This document shows positions 33,892 to 44,690 of a stretch of 64,000 nt of DNA, one piece after another. This DNA comes from Aphelenchoides besseyi (Eukaryota > Nematoda > Chromadorea > Rhabditida > Aphelenchoididae), in contig JAMPIQ010000001.1 of assembly GCA_024699855.1 (NCBI GenBank), positions 15,438,001 to 15,502,000 of the forward strand, given 5' to 3'. Every line of letters begins with the position of its first letter. Within the stretch, counting starts at the first letter, position 1. A program made the translations under genes and the position numbers. The notes under the pieces are model-generated. The model ran no database searches. It was not told the DNA's origin and worked only from the letters and a program-made list of their open reading frames with translations.

Positions 33892-36267
33892 ATGTGTAAA
33901 CTTATTTTCTACTCGTTCGTCTTCTACATTGGACTACAAGAATGGTCATCAGTCTCGGCCCAAAATCGACCAGCAGCAAGTGCACAATGCGTCAACAAAC
34001 ATCAACATTGTGCTTTTTGGTCTTCTCAAGGAGAGTGTAGAAAGAATCCGGCGTGGATGCTCAGAAACTGCGCAGCTGCTTGTAAGATCTGCGAACCGTT
34101 GCCTCAACCATCATCTGTGGTCATTCCGATCCCAAGTGACCAAAATGAAACTTCAAACAAACTTTCCGACGATCCGGAATGTCCGCGCATTCAAGTTGTT
34201 GAAGGTAAAAGATAATTGGAGGTCTTAAATTGACTTCATTTAGTTCAAACTCGTCTTGTTGTTCCCAGCGGACAATATCGATTGAACGCTCAAAACAATG
34301 GTTGTGCAAATCCAGCACAACCAAACAACTGCAGTCAAAATCTTTGTTACCATAAACGTTATCGTACGGCCGATGGATCGTGCAATCATTTAGACGACCC
34401 AATGAAAGTAAGTTCTTAGGTTTTCTTTGTTTCATTGGCTCCTCAAGGGTGCTGCTCAAACACCGTTTCTTCGACTTTTGAACGCAAACTACGAAGATGG
34501 AGTGAACTTGATGGTTGGTAGGTTTTTATTTTTAAGTATCCTTACAGTTGCGTGTTTGTAGGTACAACACCAAACACACGGCCCGAACCGCGTGCGTTGA
34601 CACGTTTTTTGATGTTCTCACCAAAATCATTACCTTCAACTGTCAGTAGTATGGTTATGGGTTTTGGACAGATGTTGATTCACGATATTCTTCGAAACAC
34701 ACTGATCAATTCGTGCAAATGTGAGACTCGTGGAGCTCACTGTCAGAACATTCGACTTGTTCCCGGTGATCGACGGTAAGTGCTCTATTCCTACTTTTAC
34801 AATTCCTTTAGTCCAATGCCGTGCATTCCATTCACACGTTTTGTCCCGATGTGTACAAGTGGACGACCGGGACGACCGCGTTTGGCCATGAACGAAAACA
34901 CCGCTTACATCGATGCTTCACCTGTAAGTTTACACTTGATTCGACCTCAACTTTCAAGTTTTTAGACTTACGGTAGTGATCCAACGACCCAAAATCAACT
35001 TCGTGTCAACGCTTTTCTTCGCACAACCATATTCCGTGGCCAACCATTTCCACCACGTGCCGGCGATGGAATGTTGACTGGTGATGATCGTTTCGATCTT
35101 TTCGCTGGACTCACTGGTATGCACGTTCATCTTCTTCGTTTTCACAACAAGTATGAATCCTATTGTCATAATTGTTTCATTCATACGTTTTCAGTATTGT
35201 GTTCCAATTGCAACGTTTGAATCCATCGTGGAACTCGGAAAGACTGTACCAAGAAGCTCGAAAGATTGTTGGTGCTGTAATGCAATCAATTACCTACGAA
35301 CAATATTTGCCAACAGTTTTGGGCGGAAAGATGAAGTTGATTGGCGAGTACAAAGGTTTCCAATCAAAAATCGATCCGCAGATTTCATCGGAATTCAGTT
35401 CGGCAGTGGCTCGTTGGCATTCAATGATTCAAGTGAGTTACTTTTGAAGATCAGAAATCATCGTTCTTTAGGACACGTATCCGCTTTGCGATTCGAACTT
35501 CCGAGTTGTTGGTCAATATCGATTTATTGAAGCTGCTGGAGACACTAAGACTCTGTTGCGATCTGGTAATTATGTTGGTCAGCCGGTTAAAAGATTTGTT
35601 CTTAGGTCCGGATATGATTCTTCGTGGGTTGATTGCTACACCGGGACGACGAATGTCACGTATGGGACATTCGATCACAGAATTGCTTTTCGATGGTGAA
35701 TTGGACATGAACGCGGTGAACATTCAACGATCTCGTGATATGGGAGTCAAACCCTACGCCGCTTATCGTAAACTGGTCGGATTACCAGACTTCACTTTCG
35801 AGGATTGGCCTGGTTAGTTTAAGGCGAAAGATCTTAAGCGTTTTTTGTTCAGAAGTCACAGATCCCGCAGTTCGTAAACGTGTTTCCGAAATGTACCGGT
35901 CGCCCGAAGAAGTTGATTTGAACGTTGGCGGTTTGCTTGAAAACCCAACAGAAGGTTCCGTTCTTGGGCCAACTTTTGCCTTCCTCTACGCCGAGCAGTT
36001 CAAACGTTTGCGTGATGGAGATCGGTTAGTTGATTGAAATGTTAACGAATTTTGAGTTGTTTTAGTTTCTACTATGAAAACGAAGGAGTCTTCACTGAAG
36101 CTCAGCGAAATACGATCAAAAAGTTCACATTGGGTAAACTTCTTTGCATCACCGGCGATTCGTTTACAAAAGTCCAACACAATGTTTTCCTCACCGATAC
36201 CACCGGTGCGAATGCTGTTCCATGCTCTCAATTGCCCGGTTTGGATCTTTCGTTGTGGCGAGAATAA
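33892..36267 (+). CDS. ShK-domain heme peroxidase 1
   Basis: Eleven exons: 33892-34204, 34244-34407, 34448-34517, 34562-34775, 34812-34923, 34966-35150, 35195-35432, 35472-35565, 35606-35812, 35853-36024 and 36066-36267, 656 residues. The start at 33892 gives a signal peptide ending near VSAQN. An ShK domain follows (six Cys, CVNKHQHCAFW..CKIC, residues about 33-67). The remainder is an animal heme peroxidase: distal GFGQMLIHDI (His), a Cys-rich loop, GDDRFDLFAGLTGMHVHLLRFHN (catalytic Arg), proximal His in SAVARWHSMIQ, NIQRSRDMGV and the terminal GDRFYYENEGVF. Relatives with this layout (C. elegans MLT-7, SKPO-1) act outside the cell in cuticle tyrosine cross-linking or defence. Some catalytic neighbours are non-standard (RxHN is RFHN; the Asp before HD is Ile). 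A paralogue is at 58382-62453. Confidence 0.92.
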
Positions 36268-36388
36268 GGTTCTACGGTTTCTGTTCGCCATTTTCAATTC
36301 TCTTTTGTTTCTCGTAAACTATTCGCATTGCTTATGAGTTCTATAGGAAACGATTAAATGTCGGGTAACGTGCATTTAACTGATCACA

Positions 36389-36394
36389 AATAAA
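36389..36394 (+). terminator. Poly(A) signal of peroxidase 1
   Basis: AATAAA 122 bases after the stop codon at 36265-36267. Confidence 0.6.
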
Positions 36395-36560
36395 ACAACA
36401 GGATGATTAATGATTGAATGAATTGACAATAAGAAATTGAGTTTAACGTCGAATTCACGGACAATCATATGCTCAGACGTTTACTTTCCTGATTTTTGCA
36501 CGTTCGAGCGATTTGTTTTTCCGTCTTATTTGCTTCTTTACTGTTAGATTTCAATTGAAC

Positions 36561-36620
36561 AGCATGGCGCAACGGTTAAGCACTTTGCTTTCAATCGAAA
36601 TGAGGTCGTTGATTAACATT
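36561..36620 (+). other. tRNA-like relic (box A only)
   Basis: ATGGCGCAACGGTTAAGCAC resembles the D-arm/box A of Trp- or Ser-type tRNAs, and is followed by a possible anticodon arm around TTTGCTTTCAATCGAAATG. The expected TPsiC box (GGTTCGAATCC type) is replaced by GGTCGTTGATTAAC and no acceptor stem pairs. This looks like a decayed tRNA or the head of a tRNA-derived SINE rather than a working tRNA. Confidence 0.3.
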
Positions 36621-38284
36621 AAGCACACACACACTTTGATTGCAAATGAGAATAGCACACATGTATGAGACCGCTTTTTTAAAGTTACTAACACAAAATA
36701 TTACAATGTGAGAATGAAATTAGCAGATGGCGAGTGTTCTCTATCTTTTGATAAATTGCAAACTTAGTGTTTACAACTACCAGTTTCTATTGCTCTATAA
36801 TTAAGGTGTAAAGAATAACTTGTTTAAACTCGTTCCGAATTGTCTTGTAGATCAGAAAGCAAAAAAAGACAACGATATTTCCTTCTAGATCCTTATTCAA
36901 CGTTTATGTGTTTAAAGGCTGCTGACCCCTCAATCGCCAATCTTCCCCAACTAAAACTGTTGCAAGAACTCCGCTTATTCAATGTCGAATCAGCCTGTCG
37001 TCCACGAATTATCCCAAAAAGAAAGTCGTTTCTCTCTCTTCCCAAGGTCCACATAAAATGTCGGATCACTTTACACTTTTCACCTCGCCATTCGGTCAGT
37101 TTGTTTTTTTCGCTCTTTCAGTTTTGTATTTTGACTTTGTTCACAGACTCTTTTTCGTGATCATTTTGTTCATTATTGCTGATCGACAAGTTGGATCGTT
37201 GATTATTAACAGACTTTCAAAGAGTTTTGAGATGAGTAGCTGAGTAGCTGCAAGAACTGCAAATGTTTTTGATCGAATAACGAAGATTGCTCGTTTTATC
37301 CAAATGAATCTATGCAAATGATTGCAAGAGTGAAAGAGATGCCGTTGGTATCAATCATATCAAATGTTTTAAAAGTACGAATATCAAATTTTGTTCTCAC
37401 TTGCGCCTTGTTTCTTAGAATTGCGATTTCCGAACGTAAAAAATTTAACAGACATGCCTAGTTCTCAAAATGCACAATTGCTTATCTCACATGCCCTTGG
37501 TTTAATCAGCCAAGGACAAGAAGTGGTACGAAAAGAAGAAGCAAGAGAATCCGAAACTCTTTGTTCAGCAACAAGCGGCTTACAGAAAGAAGCATACGAC
37601 GAAAATAATGCGGAACTCGGTCGCTATTTGTTGCTTGTAATAAACCAGAAAAGCTAAAGAGTTAAGTATTACATGAATTCTATTAGTCATTGTGCGTTTA
37701 CAGGCAAAACACCGATTTATTAGACCGGAAACTCAGTTAATATTTCAAAGATCTGAACTCAGTTTTATCGACGCTAATCTGGAGTTTTCACTGGATATTA
37801 TTTTTACATATGAAGCGCACTTTAAAGTTCATGGAAAAGTCAACCATCAAAATTTTCGGAATTAGAGTCACTAAAACTTACAGTGGTAGACAGCCAAGAG
37901 CTTTTTTTACAATTATCATCGGGAAATGGTAAAGTGTGCACATCACGGTAGAGTCTTTTGCGGTTGTCCTCATTCGGTCGATCCAGATTCGAATCGCAAA
38001 GTGTAGTCAATGTGTCGGATGATGAAGAACTTCACGGGATTGCAGAAACAACCGGTATGGTAAAAAAGAGTACTCATTGCCTATTAAGGTTCGAACGCAC
38101 TTCAACGCTGCAATGCTGTTTGCCCACATCCAAGATCTGAAGAAGAACGTGCACAACTTTCACCCAATGCCGTGAGTTGCACAGATGAACTTCTGTTATG
38201 TGTTTAGATTATGTGTCAATGCTGCGGATTTTTGTTCAACTCTAAAAGACGTTTGGCACACCACATGAACTATGCAACTGATCT
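36621..38284. other. AT-rich accessory DNA, no supported gene
   Basis: Short frames only. One plus-strand frame of 68 codons (37454-37657, hydrophilic, Glu/Gln/Arg-rich) has an ATG and no recognisable domain. The stretch leads into the Helitron relic at 38285 and is probably decayed element sequence. Confidence 0.35.
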
Positions 38285-38680
38285 CTCGCGGAAAGCTTCA
38301 AAGAACTTCGAACAGTCAACAGAACCGAGCACATGAACAACGTCAATGCGTGTTTAGCTTTAGGTTTAACTGAAGACAACGAAGAGTAGATTAAATGTAT
38401 GGAAGAAGCGATTTCAGTTTTAATGCTCCGAGCACTACGAAGCCTCTTTGCCAACATTCTCATTCATTGCAACCCGGCCGATCCAAAACTTATGTGGGAA
38501 AAGTTCAAGAAAGAATTGAGCGACGACTTCTTCAGACGCCTGCAAAATAGAATTAAATCAATCGCTCGCGCTTACCAACGAATTAACACGATACTACAAC
38601 GTGAGAACAAGTCGTTTAAAGATTTCCCATCAATGGACCAAGTTGACGACATCGACGAAATCGGTTGTTTTGGATGTTGA
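38285..38680 (+). pseudogene. Helitron Rep/helicase relic (second, older copy)
   Basis: Reading plus-strand frames gives FKELRTVNRTEHMNNVNA, then CLALGLTEDNEE, a TAG, IKCMEEAISVLM, and then LFANILIHCNPADPKLMWEKF. The same order occurs in the larger copy near 44.0-44.3 kb (FKELRTVNGT..LVLGLIDDDEE..LFVKILIHCNPADPKTLWEMF). The relic has a stop codon where the other copy has Tyr, but it is continuous across the point where the larger copy is frameshifted. It shows that the family is repeated locally. Confidence 0.7.
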
Positions 38681-39364
38681 AGGCAAGTTGAGAAGTCATT
38701 GACAATCATGCCAATGGTATTTTAGGTGATATTAATGACTCGTCAATTTTGCGAAAAAACTTCGAACCATTCGAAACGATTATGGCTATTCCGCATACTG
38801 TACGTAGCTTCAATGATGGTTACAGCAACGCTAACGTTGGGAATCGACAAATGAAGATTGTGACTACGACAATCGTCCAACTTGTGTGTCTTTTTCACCA
38901 ACGCTTTCCATAACGCCAATAAACACGCAAGAAACTCGCAATGTCAATTCTTCGTTCGATTCGCGATCGTCGACCGCTCGTGTAAGGAAAAAATGGTCCA
39001 TGTACGTAATTAGTTTCAGAAACGATCGCATTTGCTTAGCAGCCGAACTGCTCGAGAAGAAGGTGAGCTAGGGAACCAATTGAAATCTCGAATCCGATTC
39101 TACGTGTTTTTCGACAGCCGAATCGTCATCGTCCTTTGGCTCCCTAGTGTTCTGTGGTTTTTTTGATATGTCGGTCAGTCGTTATCGATTCACTCATGAC
39201 GATTTGGTTGCGATCCGCGCGTATTTGCATGCCGATCTGCCTGTTAGCCGTAATATTGTGACTTTATCACCTACGGAAAGCGCTGTACAAAGCCATACGT
39301 CGAGTTCGGAAAGGAAGTGGATTTTATGACGATAGTAGATGGGTGGTCATGTTTCCGTCAACAG

Positions 39365-39605
39365 ATCTTTCAACAGCACGGAGCTTCGCCTCATTGAGCG
39401 GCGTATGTTCGAGCTTGGTTAGACCAACATTTTCCGGAAAGATGGATGGGTCGCGGCTCAGCACCACATGTTTGATCGCCGTAGAGTCCGGACTTAAGAC
39501 CATGTGATTTCTGGTTTTGTAAATACATTAAAGATCGAGTTTACCAAGCAAAACCTGCGAGTTGAACGAATTGCAAGCAATAATCGAAAACAGAGTTCGC
39601 AATCC
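39365..39605 (+). pseudogene. IS630/Tc1/mariner-type transposase relic
   Basis: A broken plus-strand frame gives QQHGASPH, a stop, AYVRAWLDQHFPERWMGRGS and, after further breaks, an ELNELQAIIENRVR tail. This corresponds to the second-Asp region (HDGAPPH..WLNENFPGRWMGRGG) and C-terminal region of the intact transposase at 53716-54913. The catalytic Asp is replaced by His and stops are present, so it is dead. The N-terminal part was not found. Confidence 0.6.
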
Positions 39606-40271
39606 CTTCCCTCCACACTAAATAATTGAGTAGTGTCTGTCTGTTTGTGTCCTGAGACCGACCGATTCGTGTGCACATTTATTTTTGAATGAACGACTCT
39701 TTTTATGCTAACGAAACAACGAATGAAAATTTAAGTAATCACGATTCATTTCGTTGTCTGGAAAGTGAAAAGAGCAGTTGTCGAGTGTTTTTCGTATCAA
39801 CGTAAGTCGTTTAACATTGAGTTTTGTGGTTATATCTTTGTCTTTCACATCATCGTAATAATCTTGATATTCTTTTTCAGATCGCATCATTCGTATTCTG
39901 CCAGAAGGATCGAGCGAATTGGTGAGTGTACACACGTTTGATTTGTTATTTGCGAAGGGATATTTCAGGTGGATCGTGCCGTCAAGTGGTCGATTTGCGA
40001 TTTTCGTGGGATAACCCACTGTTTTAACTTCATTATCCCTAATTACCCCTTTTGTTTGTTGTATTTTTTGCCCCCATTGTTTTTTTCGCGTTTATTAATA
40101 CGTGGTTCGGATTGCCGGACATAAAAAGAATTGAACGCAGATTTTGTCAGTGGCGCGGCAAAGTCTTATACAGCCAGGATTCAATACCTGTGGCGTGGTA
40201 TTGTCTAAAAAGCCACATCGAGACCAGAAAATCCAAAGAACTTGATTACGAAAAAGACCTTGATTACGAAA

Positions 40272-41738
40272 ATGCCGAAACGTCCGCTTCAACTGACTGA
40301 TGAGGAGATGAAGGAACGTGAAGAAGAACGTAAGCGTAAGAACCGTGAACGAATGCGTAAAATTCGTTTGGAACAGAAAGCAGCAAAAGCAATAGAAACG
40401 GAAACATGATCAAAAATCGAAATTGAAAACACACAAGCATTACAAGCACAAAGTCAATTGGTTGAGAAAACAAACCAAATGACAAACTTAACGAAAAACT
40501 CACAAGCAGCAGACACACAAATTCAAATCGTTGAAACTTCTCAAGAAACACAATCTATTGCTCCTCCAGACATTTCACAACAAATGTCGTTCGTCGCTAT
40601 CGACACTCAAGAACCGGTGCTCACTATCGAACAAGTTTTGGGCAACAAATTCAGCACTCATTGTCAACCGAATGAACTCTGTGAAGCTGCTCGTAACGAA
40701 TGCCAAATGTCCAGATTGCAACTACCGAACATGGAGAACGTTGGTGAGTGGATCGATTTCGAATCAATTGTGTTCGGTTTGTTGATTTTGATTGCGAACA
40801 CTTCATTAAAGGTTGGTTTAATGTCGATGTCATTTTGGACCGACTACTACCGTTCTGCTGAATCGAATCCGTCGAAGTATTTCATCGTCAAACCACCGAT
40901 CGCTCCAAACGAAGACGCTTATTTGTTGATCCCAATTCAAAATTGTGGACACTACGTTTTGGCAGTAATGGAAAAGAAGGCACTCAGCAATCATTGTATT
41001 CTGCATTATTGCGATTCGTTTCCTAAACCCGTTTCTCAAACTGTCTATACGTTAATCAATTCAATTTACAGTCAATGTTTCGCTCATTGGACGGGTTTGA
41101 ATCCAAATGCAAACATGTTCTTGAACGACATTGGATACCAAAGTGATCTGCAAGATGATACCTGCAATTGTGGTGCTTACGCTGTTTCGAATGCAATAAA
41201 CTTCTTCGAGAACAAACATCAACATTCAAATGGCGTTTTTCTAACAAAGTTAAACGAAGACGGTTTCGCAAAACGTTTGAATCTTTTTGACACATTGGAA
41301 GCTTTGTTCTCATCTTTTTGTGAAGCCAATCAAAATGCCAATGCTGAACCAATGGATCAATCCGAAGTAATTGTGTTAGGAAACAAAGTCGATGCTGAAA
41401 AACGAGCAAAACGATTGCGACAAAAGCGTGAAAACATTAACAAAAAACGGGCTTCTGAATCCAATCAACAAAAGGAAGAACGTTTACGTCAACAAAAAGA
41501 CCGACAAGATTGTCTACGAGCTGCTGAATCTCATCAACAAAAAGCTGATCGATTAGCGAAAGACAAAGAACAACATCAAAATTCACGTTCAAATGAATCA
41601 GACCAACAGAAAGCTGAACGATTGGCTAAAGATGCAGCGCAACATCAAATTTTACGAATTGCAATACAAAAAAAACAAGTCCAACTAAACGTCGCAGCAA
41701 CTCTAATCAATGTTCCAGTACACCGATTAAGTAAATGA
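40272..41738 (+). pseudogene. Helitron-associated Ulp1/C48-like cysteine protease ORF with one in-frame stop
   Basis: From the ATG at 40272 the frame reads a highly charged segment (RKRKNRERMRKIRLEQK), meets a TGA at 40407-40409, and continues open for 443 codons to the TGA at 41736-41738. The body contains a C48/Ulp1-like protease core: NCGHYVLAVM (His codon 40950-40952), LHYCDSF (Asp), then YQSDLQDDTCNCGAYAV (Gln and Cys; the likely nucleophile is at 41169-41171). The C-terminal 100 residues carry repeats of the form ESxQQKxxRLxKD, seen in front of Rep in other Helitron proteins. Ulp1-type enzymes cut SUMO-like tags. Here the protein might process the element's polyprotein or host tags; that is inference. 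Without the stop it would be a complete gene. Confidence 0.7.
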
Positions 41739-44143
41739 ACGTTGAATGTGAATGTGGAGCTTTACATTTCGAGGAAGAACGTGTCGGTAAAAAACAGACA
41801 TTCAATGATTGCTGCAATCACGGAAAAATCTTTTTTCCCGATTTGCCGGCATTACCACAGGAGTTGGAAGATCTGTTTACCGAAAAACATCCACTATCCA
41901 ACAACTTCCTTACAAACATTCGTAAATACAACTCCGCTAACAGTTTCGCCGCTTTCAATGTTAAGATGCGATCGTTTGAAACTCGTGGACCATATTGCTT
42001 CTCAATTCAAGGCCAAATCTGTTACGAGATCGATGAAAGTGTAAGCGCAGCAGCTGATCGAAAATACGGCCAATTGTTCTTCTCGGATCCAGCAGAAGCA
42101 GTTGAAAGAAGAATGAACACGACTAACGGAACTAAAAAGGAACTAATGAAATTGTTGGACAAGTTGATTCGCGATCATAATCCGCATGCCAAAATGCACA
42201 TGATGATGAATGAGTTGATGAAAGAAGAGGAAGACGCCGGTCGACCAGTTGAAAACGTCAAGATGGCTTTCGAAATGCGTCCTGGCTACGATCCCAAACG
42301 CTACAATGAACCAACAGTCGATGAAATCGGCGCCGTTTTCACAACCGATGCTTCTGGCGACATTCCTGAAATGTCTTTAGTAATTCAACTCAAAGACGAG
42401 CCGACTCCGCGAAGAATCAGTTCATTAAGTGCATTCGCAACTGCTTGGTTGTATCCGCTGTTCTTTCCGAAAGGTACACTTGGTTGGTCTGTTGACATGA
42501 CAAAACAGAACGCGAACAAACAAACCCGACTAACTCGTGCTGAATTCCATAGTTATCGTCTAGCTATCCGAAAACATTCGAATAGCCGAATTCATTACGG
42601 AAAAAAGCTGTTTCAACAGTTCGTCGTGGATTCGTATGTGCAAGTGGAAAGTGATCGTATGCAATGGATTCGATTGAACCAAAAACAATTGAAAACCATG
42701 CATTACCACGAACTTCACGCGAGTTTGAGTCAAATGGGACAGCAACTGAACCGAGACATTGGAAGAATCCACGTACTGCCATCGACGCACTTCGGATCAC
42801 CCCGTTTCATGCGAGAGAACTATCAGGACGCCATGGCCATCGTTCTCAACAACGGCAAACCGGACCTTTTCATTACGATGACTTGCGATTCATTTTGGCC
42901 GGACATTGTGGAAACAATAAACGAATCTATTGTCATTGGAGCAAAGCAAACTGCTAGTGATCGACCAGATATTGTTGCTCGAGTGTTTGCCCTAAAAGTT
43001 GAAGCAGTTATCGATGATTTGGTTAAGAAACAAGTCTTTGATGAACTGAAATGTTTTGTCTACGTGACCGAGTTCCAGAAACGTGGCCTCCCTCATATCC
43101 GCTGTTTGTTAAGTTTGAAAGATGGTCAAAAGTTTCTGCAACCAGCAAACATCGATAAATACTTCAGGGCCGAATTGCCTGCAGAATCTGATCCCGAGTT
43201 GTTTGAATTAGTTAGCAAGTACATGATACATCGTGTATGTGGTGTTCAGAATCCGAAAGCTCCGTGTATGGTCAATGGAAAGTGCCGACAGAAGTTTCCG
43301 AAACAGTTTTTGGAAGAAACCAAAGTCAACGAAAACGGCTATCCGTTTCTGAGACGACCGAACAACGGACGCACTATTAAAATCAAAGGTATGAAGTATG
43401 ATAACCGCCGAGTCGTTCCACCTAGTTGGTACCTTTTGAAGCGCTATCGATGCCATATCAACGTTGAAATTGTGAGCTCCATTAAGAACGTCAAGTACCT
43501 TTACAAATACACGTACAAAGGACATGACGCTGCTTCTCTGGAACTTCAATCATCGGGAAACATCAACCACGACGAAATCAAAGATCACATCGACGGTCGT
43601 TACGTTGGTCCAGTTGAAGCCTGTTACCGAATTTTGAAGTTGAAAATGCACGACAAATCGCATCACGTCGAACGTCTTCCAATTCATCTGGAAAATCAAC
43701 AAGCGGTTTACATCGACGAAGACTGCGATTTGGAGAAAGCAAAAAAGATCATGGAAAAAGAAACTAAACTTATGGATTTCTTCAGATTGAATGAACGAGA
43801 CGCGACTGCACGAACTTTGTTGTACTCTGAAGTCCCCACTCATTACAGTTGGAAGACAGTTACGATTAATGTCAATCAAACTACTGAAACAACGACACAA
43901 TGGGAACCGCGAGTACGAAGTAGCAAAACAGTTGGTCGAATGTACGCTATCAGTCCAAGTCAAGGAGATTTGTGGCACTTGCGTCTACTTCTTCAAGACG
44001 TGAGAGGAGTTCAAAGTTTCAAGGAACTGCGGACAGTCAACGGAACTGTTTACCAGAACTTTGGGGAAGCGTGTTTGGTTTTGGGTTTGATTGATGACGA
44101 TGAGGAATATGTTAAGTATATGAAAGAAGCAGTGAAAGTTTGA
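41735..44143 (+). CDS. Helitron replication initiator (Rep) domain protein, HUH motif altered
   Basis: An 802-codon open frame. N-terminal Cys-rich segment (ECECGALHFEEERV..FNDCCNHGK, a Zn-finger-like start typical of Helitron helicase-like proteins). Then the Helitron_like_N/Rep region: FITMTCDSFWPDIV, VYVTEFQKRGLPHIRCLLSL, MVNGKCRQKFPK and the tyrosine motif YLYKYTYKG. Rep nicks and rejoins single strands in rolling-circle transposition. The metal-binding HUH motif should read HxH (GLPHAHIL); here it reads HIR (CAT at 43094, CGC at 43100). The enzyme is probably inactive or unusual. The ATG overlaps the stop of the upstream ORF (ATGA, 41735-41738). The 3' end is an abnormal stop: family sequence continues in another frame from 44143. 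Confidence 0.85.
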   Translation: MNVECECGALHFEEERVGKKQTFNDCCNHGKIFFPDLPALPQELEDLFTEKHPLSNNFLTNIRKYNSANSFAAFNVKMRSFETRGPYCFSIQGQICYEIDESVSAAADRKYGQLFFSDPAEAVERRMNTTNGTKKELMKLLDKLIRDHNPHAKMHMMMNELMKEEEDAGRPVENVKMAFEMRPGYDPKRYNEPTVDEIGAVFTTDASGDIPEMSLVIQLKDEPTPRRISSLSAFATAWLYPLFFPKGTLGWSVDMTKQNANKQTRLTRAEFHSYRLAIRKHSNSRIHYGKKLFQQFVVDSYVQVESDRMQWIRLNQKQLKTMHYHELHASLSQMGQQLNRDIGRIHVLPSTHFGSPRFMRENYQDAMAIVLNNGKPDLFITMTCDSFWPDIVETINESIVIGAKQTASDRPDIVARVFALKVEAVIDDLVKKQVFDELKCFVYVTEFQKRGLPHIRCLLSLKDGQKFLQPANIDKYFRAELPAESDPELFELVSKYMIHRVCGVQNPKAPCMVNGKCRQKFPKQFLEETKVNENGYPFLRRPNNGRTIKIKGMKYDNRRVVPPSWYLLKRYRCHINVEIVSSIKNVKYLYKYTYKGHDAASLELQSSGNINHDEIKDHIDGRYVGPVEACYRILKLKMHDKSHHVERLPIHLENQQAVYIDEDCDLEKAKKIMEKETKLMDFFRLNERDATARTLLYSEVPTHYSWKTVTINVNQTTETTTQWEPRVRSSKTVGRMYAISPSQGDLWHLRLLLQDVRGVQSFKELRTVNGTVYQNFGEACLVLGLIDDDEEYVKYMKEAVKV

Positions 44144-44343
44144 TGCCGAAGAAATTGCGAACCCTTTTCGTCAAAATCCTCATTCACTGCAATCCAGCTG
44201 ATCCAAAAACGCTGTGGGAAATGTTCAAAACTGATCTCAGCGAAGATTTCAACCGGCACTTGAAAGACAAAATCAAAGCGATCGCACGAGCATACAAACG
44301 AATCGATGTCAGATTCGCGGAATCGACAGAAAACGCTCATTAA
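44143..44343 (+). pseudogene. Helitron Rep/helicase continuation after a frameshift
   Basis: MPKKLRTLFVKILIHCNPAD and KTLWEMFKTDLSEDF are the Rep-helicase linker normally fused to the preceding ORF. The ATG (44143-44145) overlaps the TGA (44141-44143). The relic at 38.4 kb reads through here as AISVLMLRALRSLF, so the parent probably had one more T (GTT TTG ATG) and a single-base loss created the break. The frame ends at 44343 and the Pif1-type helicase motor is not present here. Confidence 0.7.
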
Positions 44344-44349
44344 TCAAAA

Positions 44350-44391
44350 AGACCACCCAAACGCAGATCGACGATCTGCGTCGGGTGGTCT
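44350..44391. repeat. Long imperfect palindrome / hairpin
   Basis: AGACCACCC then ACGCAGATCG on the left pair with CGATCTGCGT and GGGTGGTCT on the right: 19 paired bases, a one-base loop and a small 2x1 internal bulge. It begins 7 bases after the stop of the Helitron fragment and lies just before the left LTR-like block. It could be a terminal hairpin of an element, a MITE remnant or a transcription end. Confidence 0.7.
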
Positions 44392-44558
44392 AATCGTTTC
44401 GTTGACAGTGAAACACGCTTTGATTAATCACCGACGGTCCACGCGCAATTCCGTTTCGGGCGACTGATAACCATCTTTTGTTCAAGCACCGGCGCGACGT
44501 TTTTTCGCTTCCTCCCCCTTTTTTATCTTACTGTATTGTTGTCAACGAGTCGTTAAAG

Positions 44559-44637
44559 TCAATAAAGTTTATTAACCCAAGTTTGAGGTTCGTTTAAATT
44601 CCTACGTTGGTTGAACATTTGACGACCACAGCAGGAT
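44559..44637 (+). repeat. LTR 3' edge plus primer-binding region, inverted copy (left)
   Basis: TCAATAAAGTTTATTAACCC is followed by a block ending ACGACCACAGCAGGAT. It is the reverse complement of 49150-49228 with only a few transitions in 79 bases. An LTR pair should be direct, not inverted. Confidence 0.75.
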
Positions 44638-44690
44638 TCGAATTTACAATCTTCTGCTGCTCGAAGAAACGCTGGTCCATTCCACCATAA

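Noticed and set aside
41056..41409. Antisense frames of 100-140 codons across the Helitron ORFs (also 42560-42800, 43208-43978)
   Set aside because: Shadows of the long plus-strand ORFs; no independent features.
44143..44343. Second TGATG stop-start overlap as a translation-coupling signal
   Set aside because: The relic at 38.4 kb is continuous here, so a one-base deletion explains it better.
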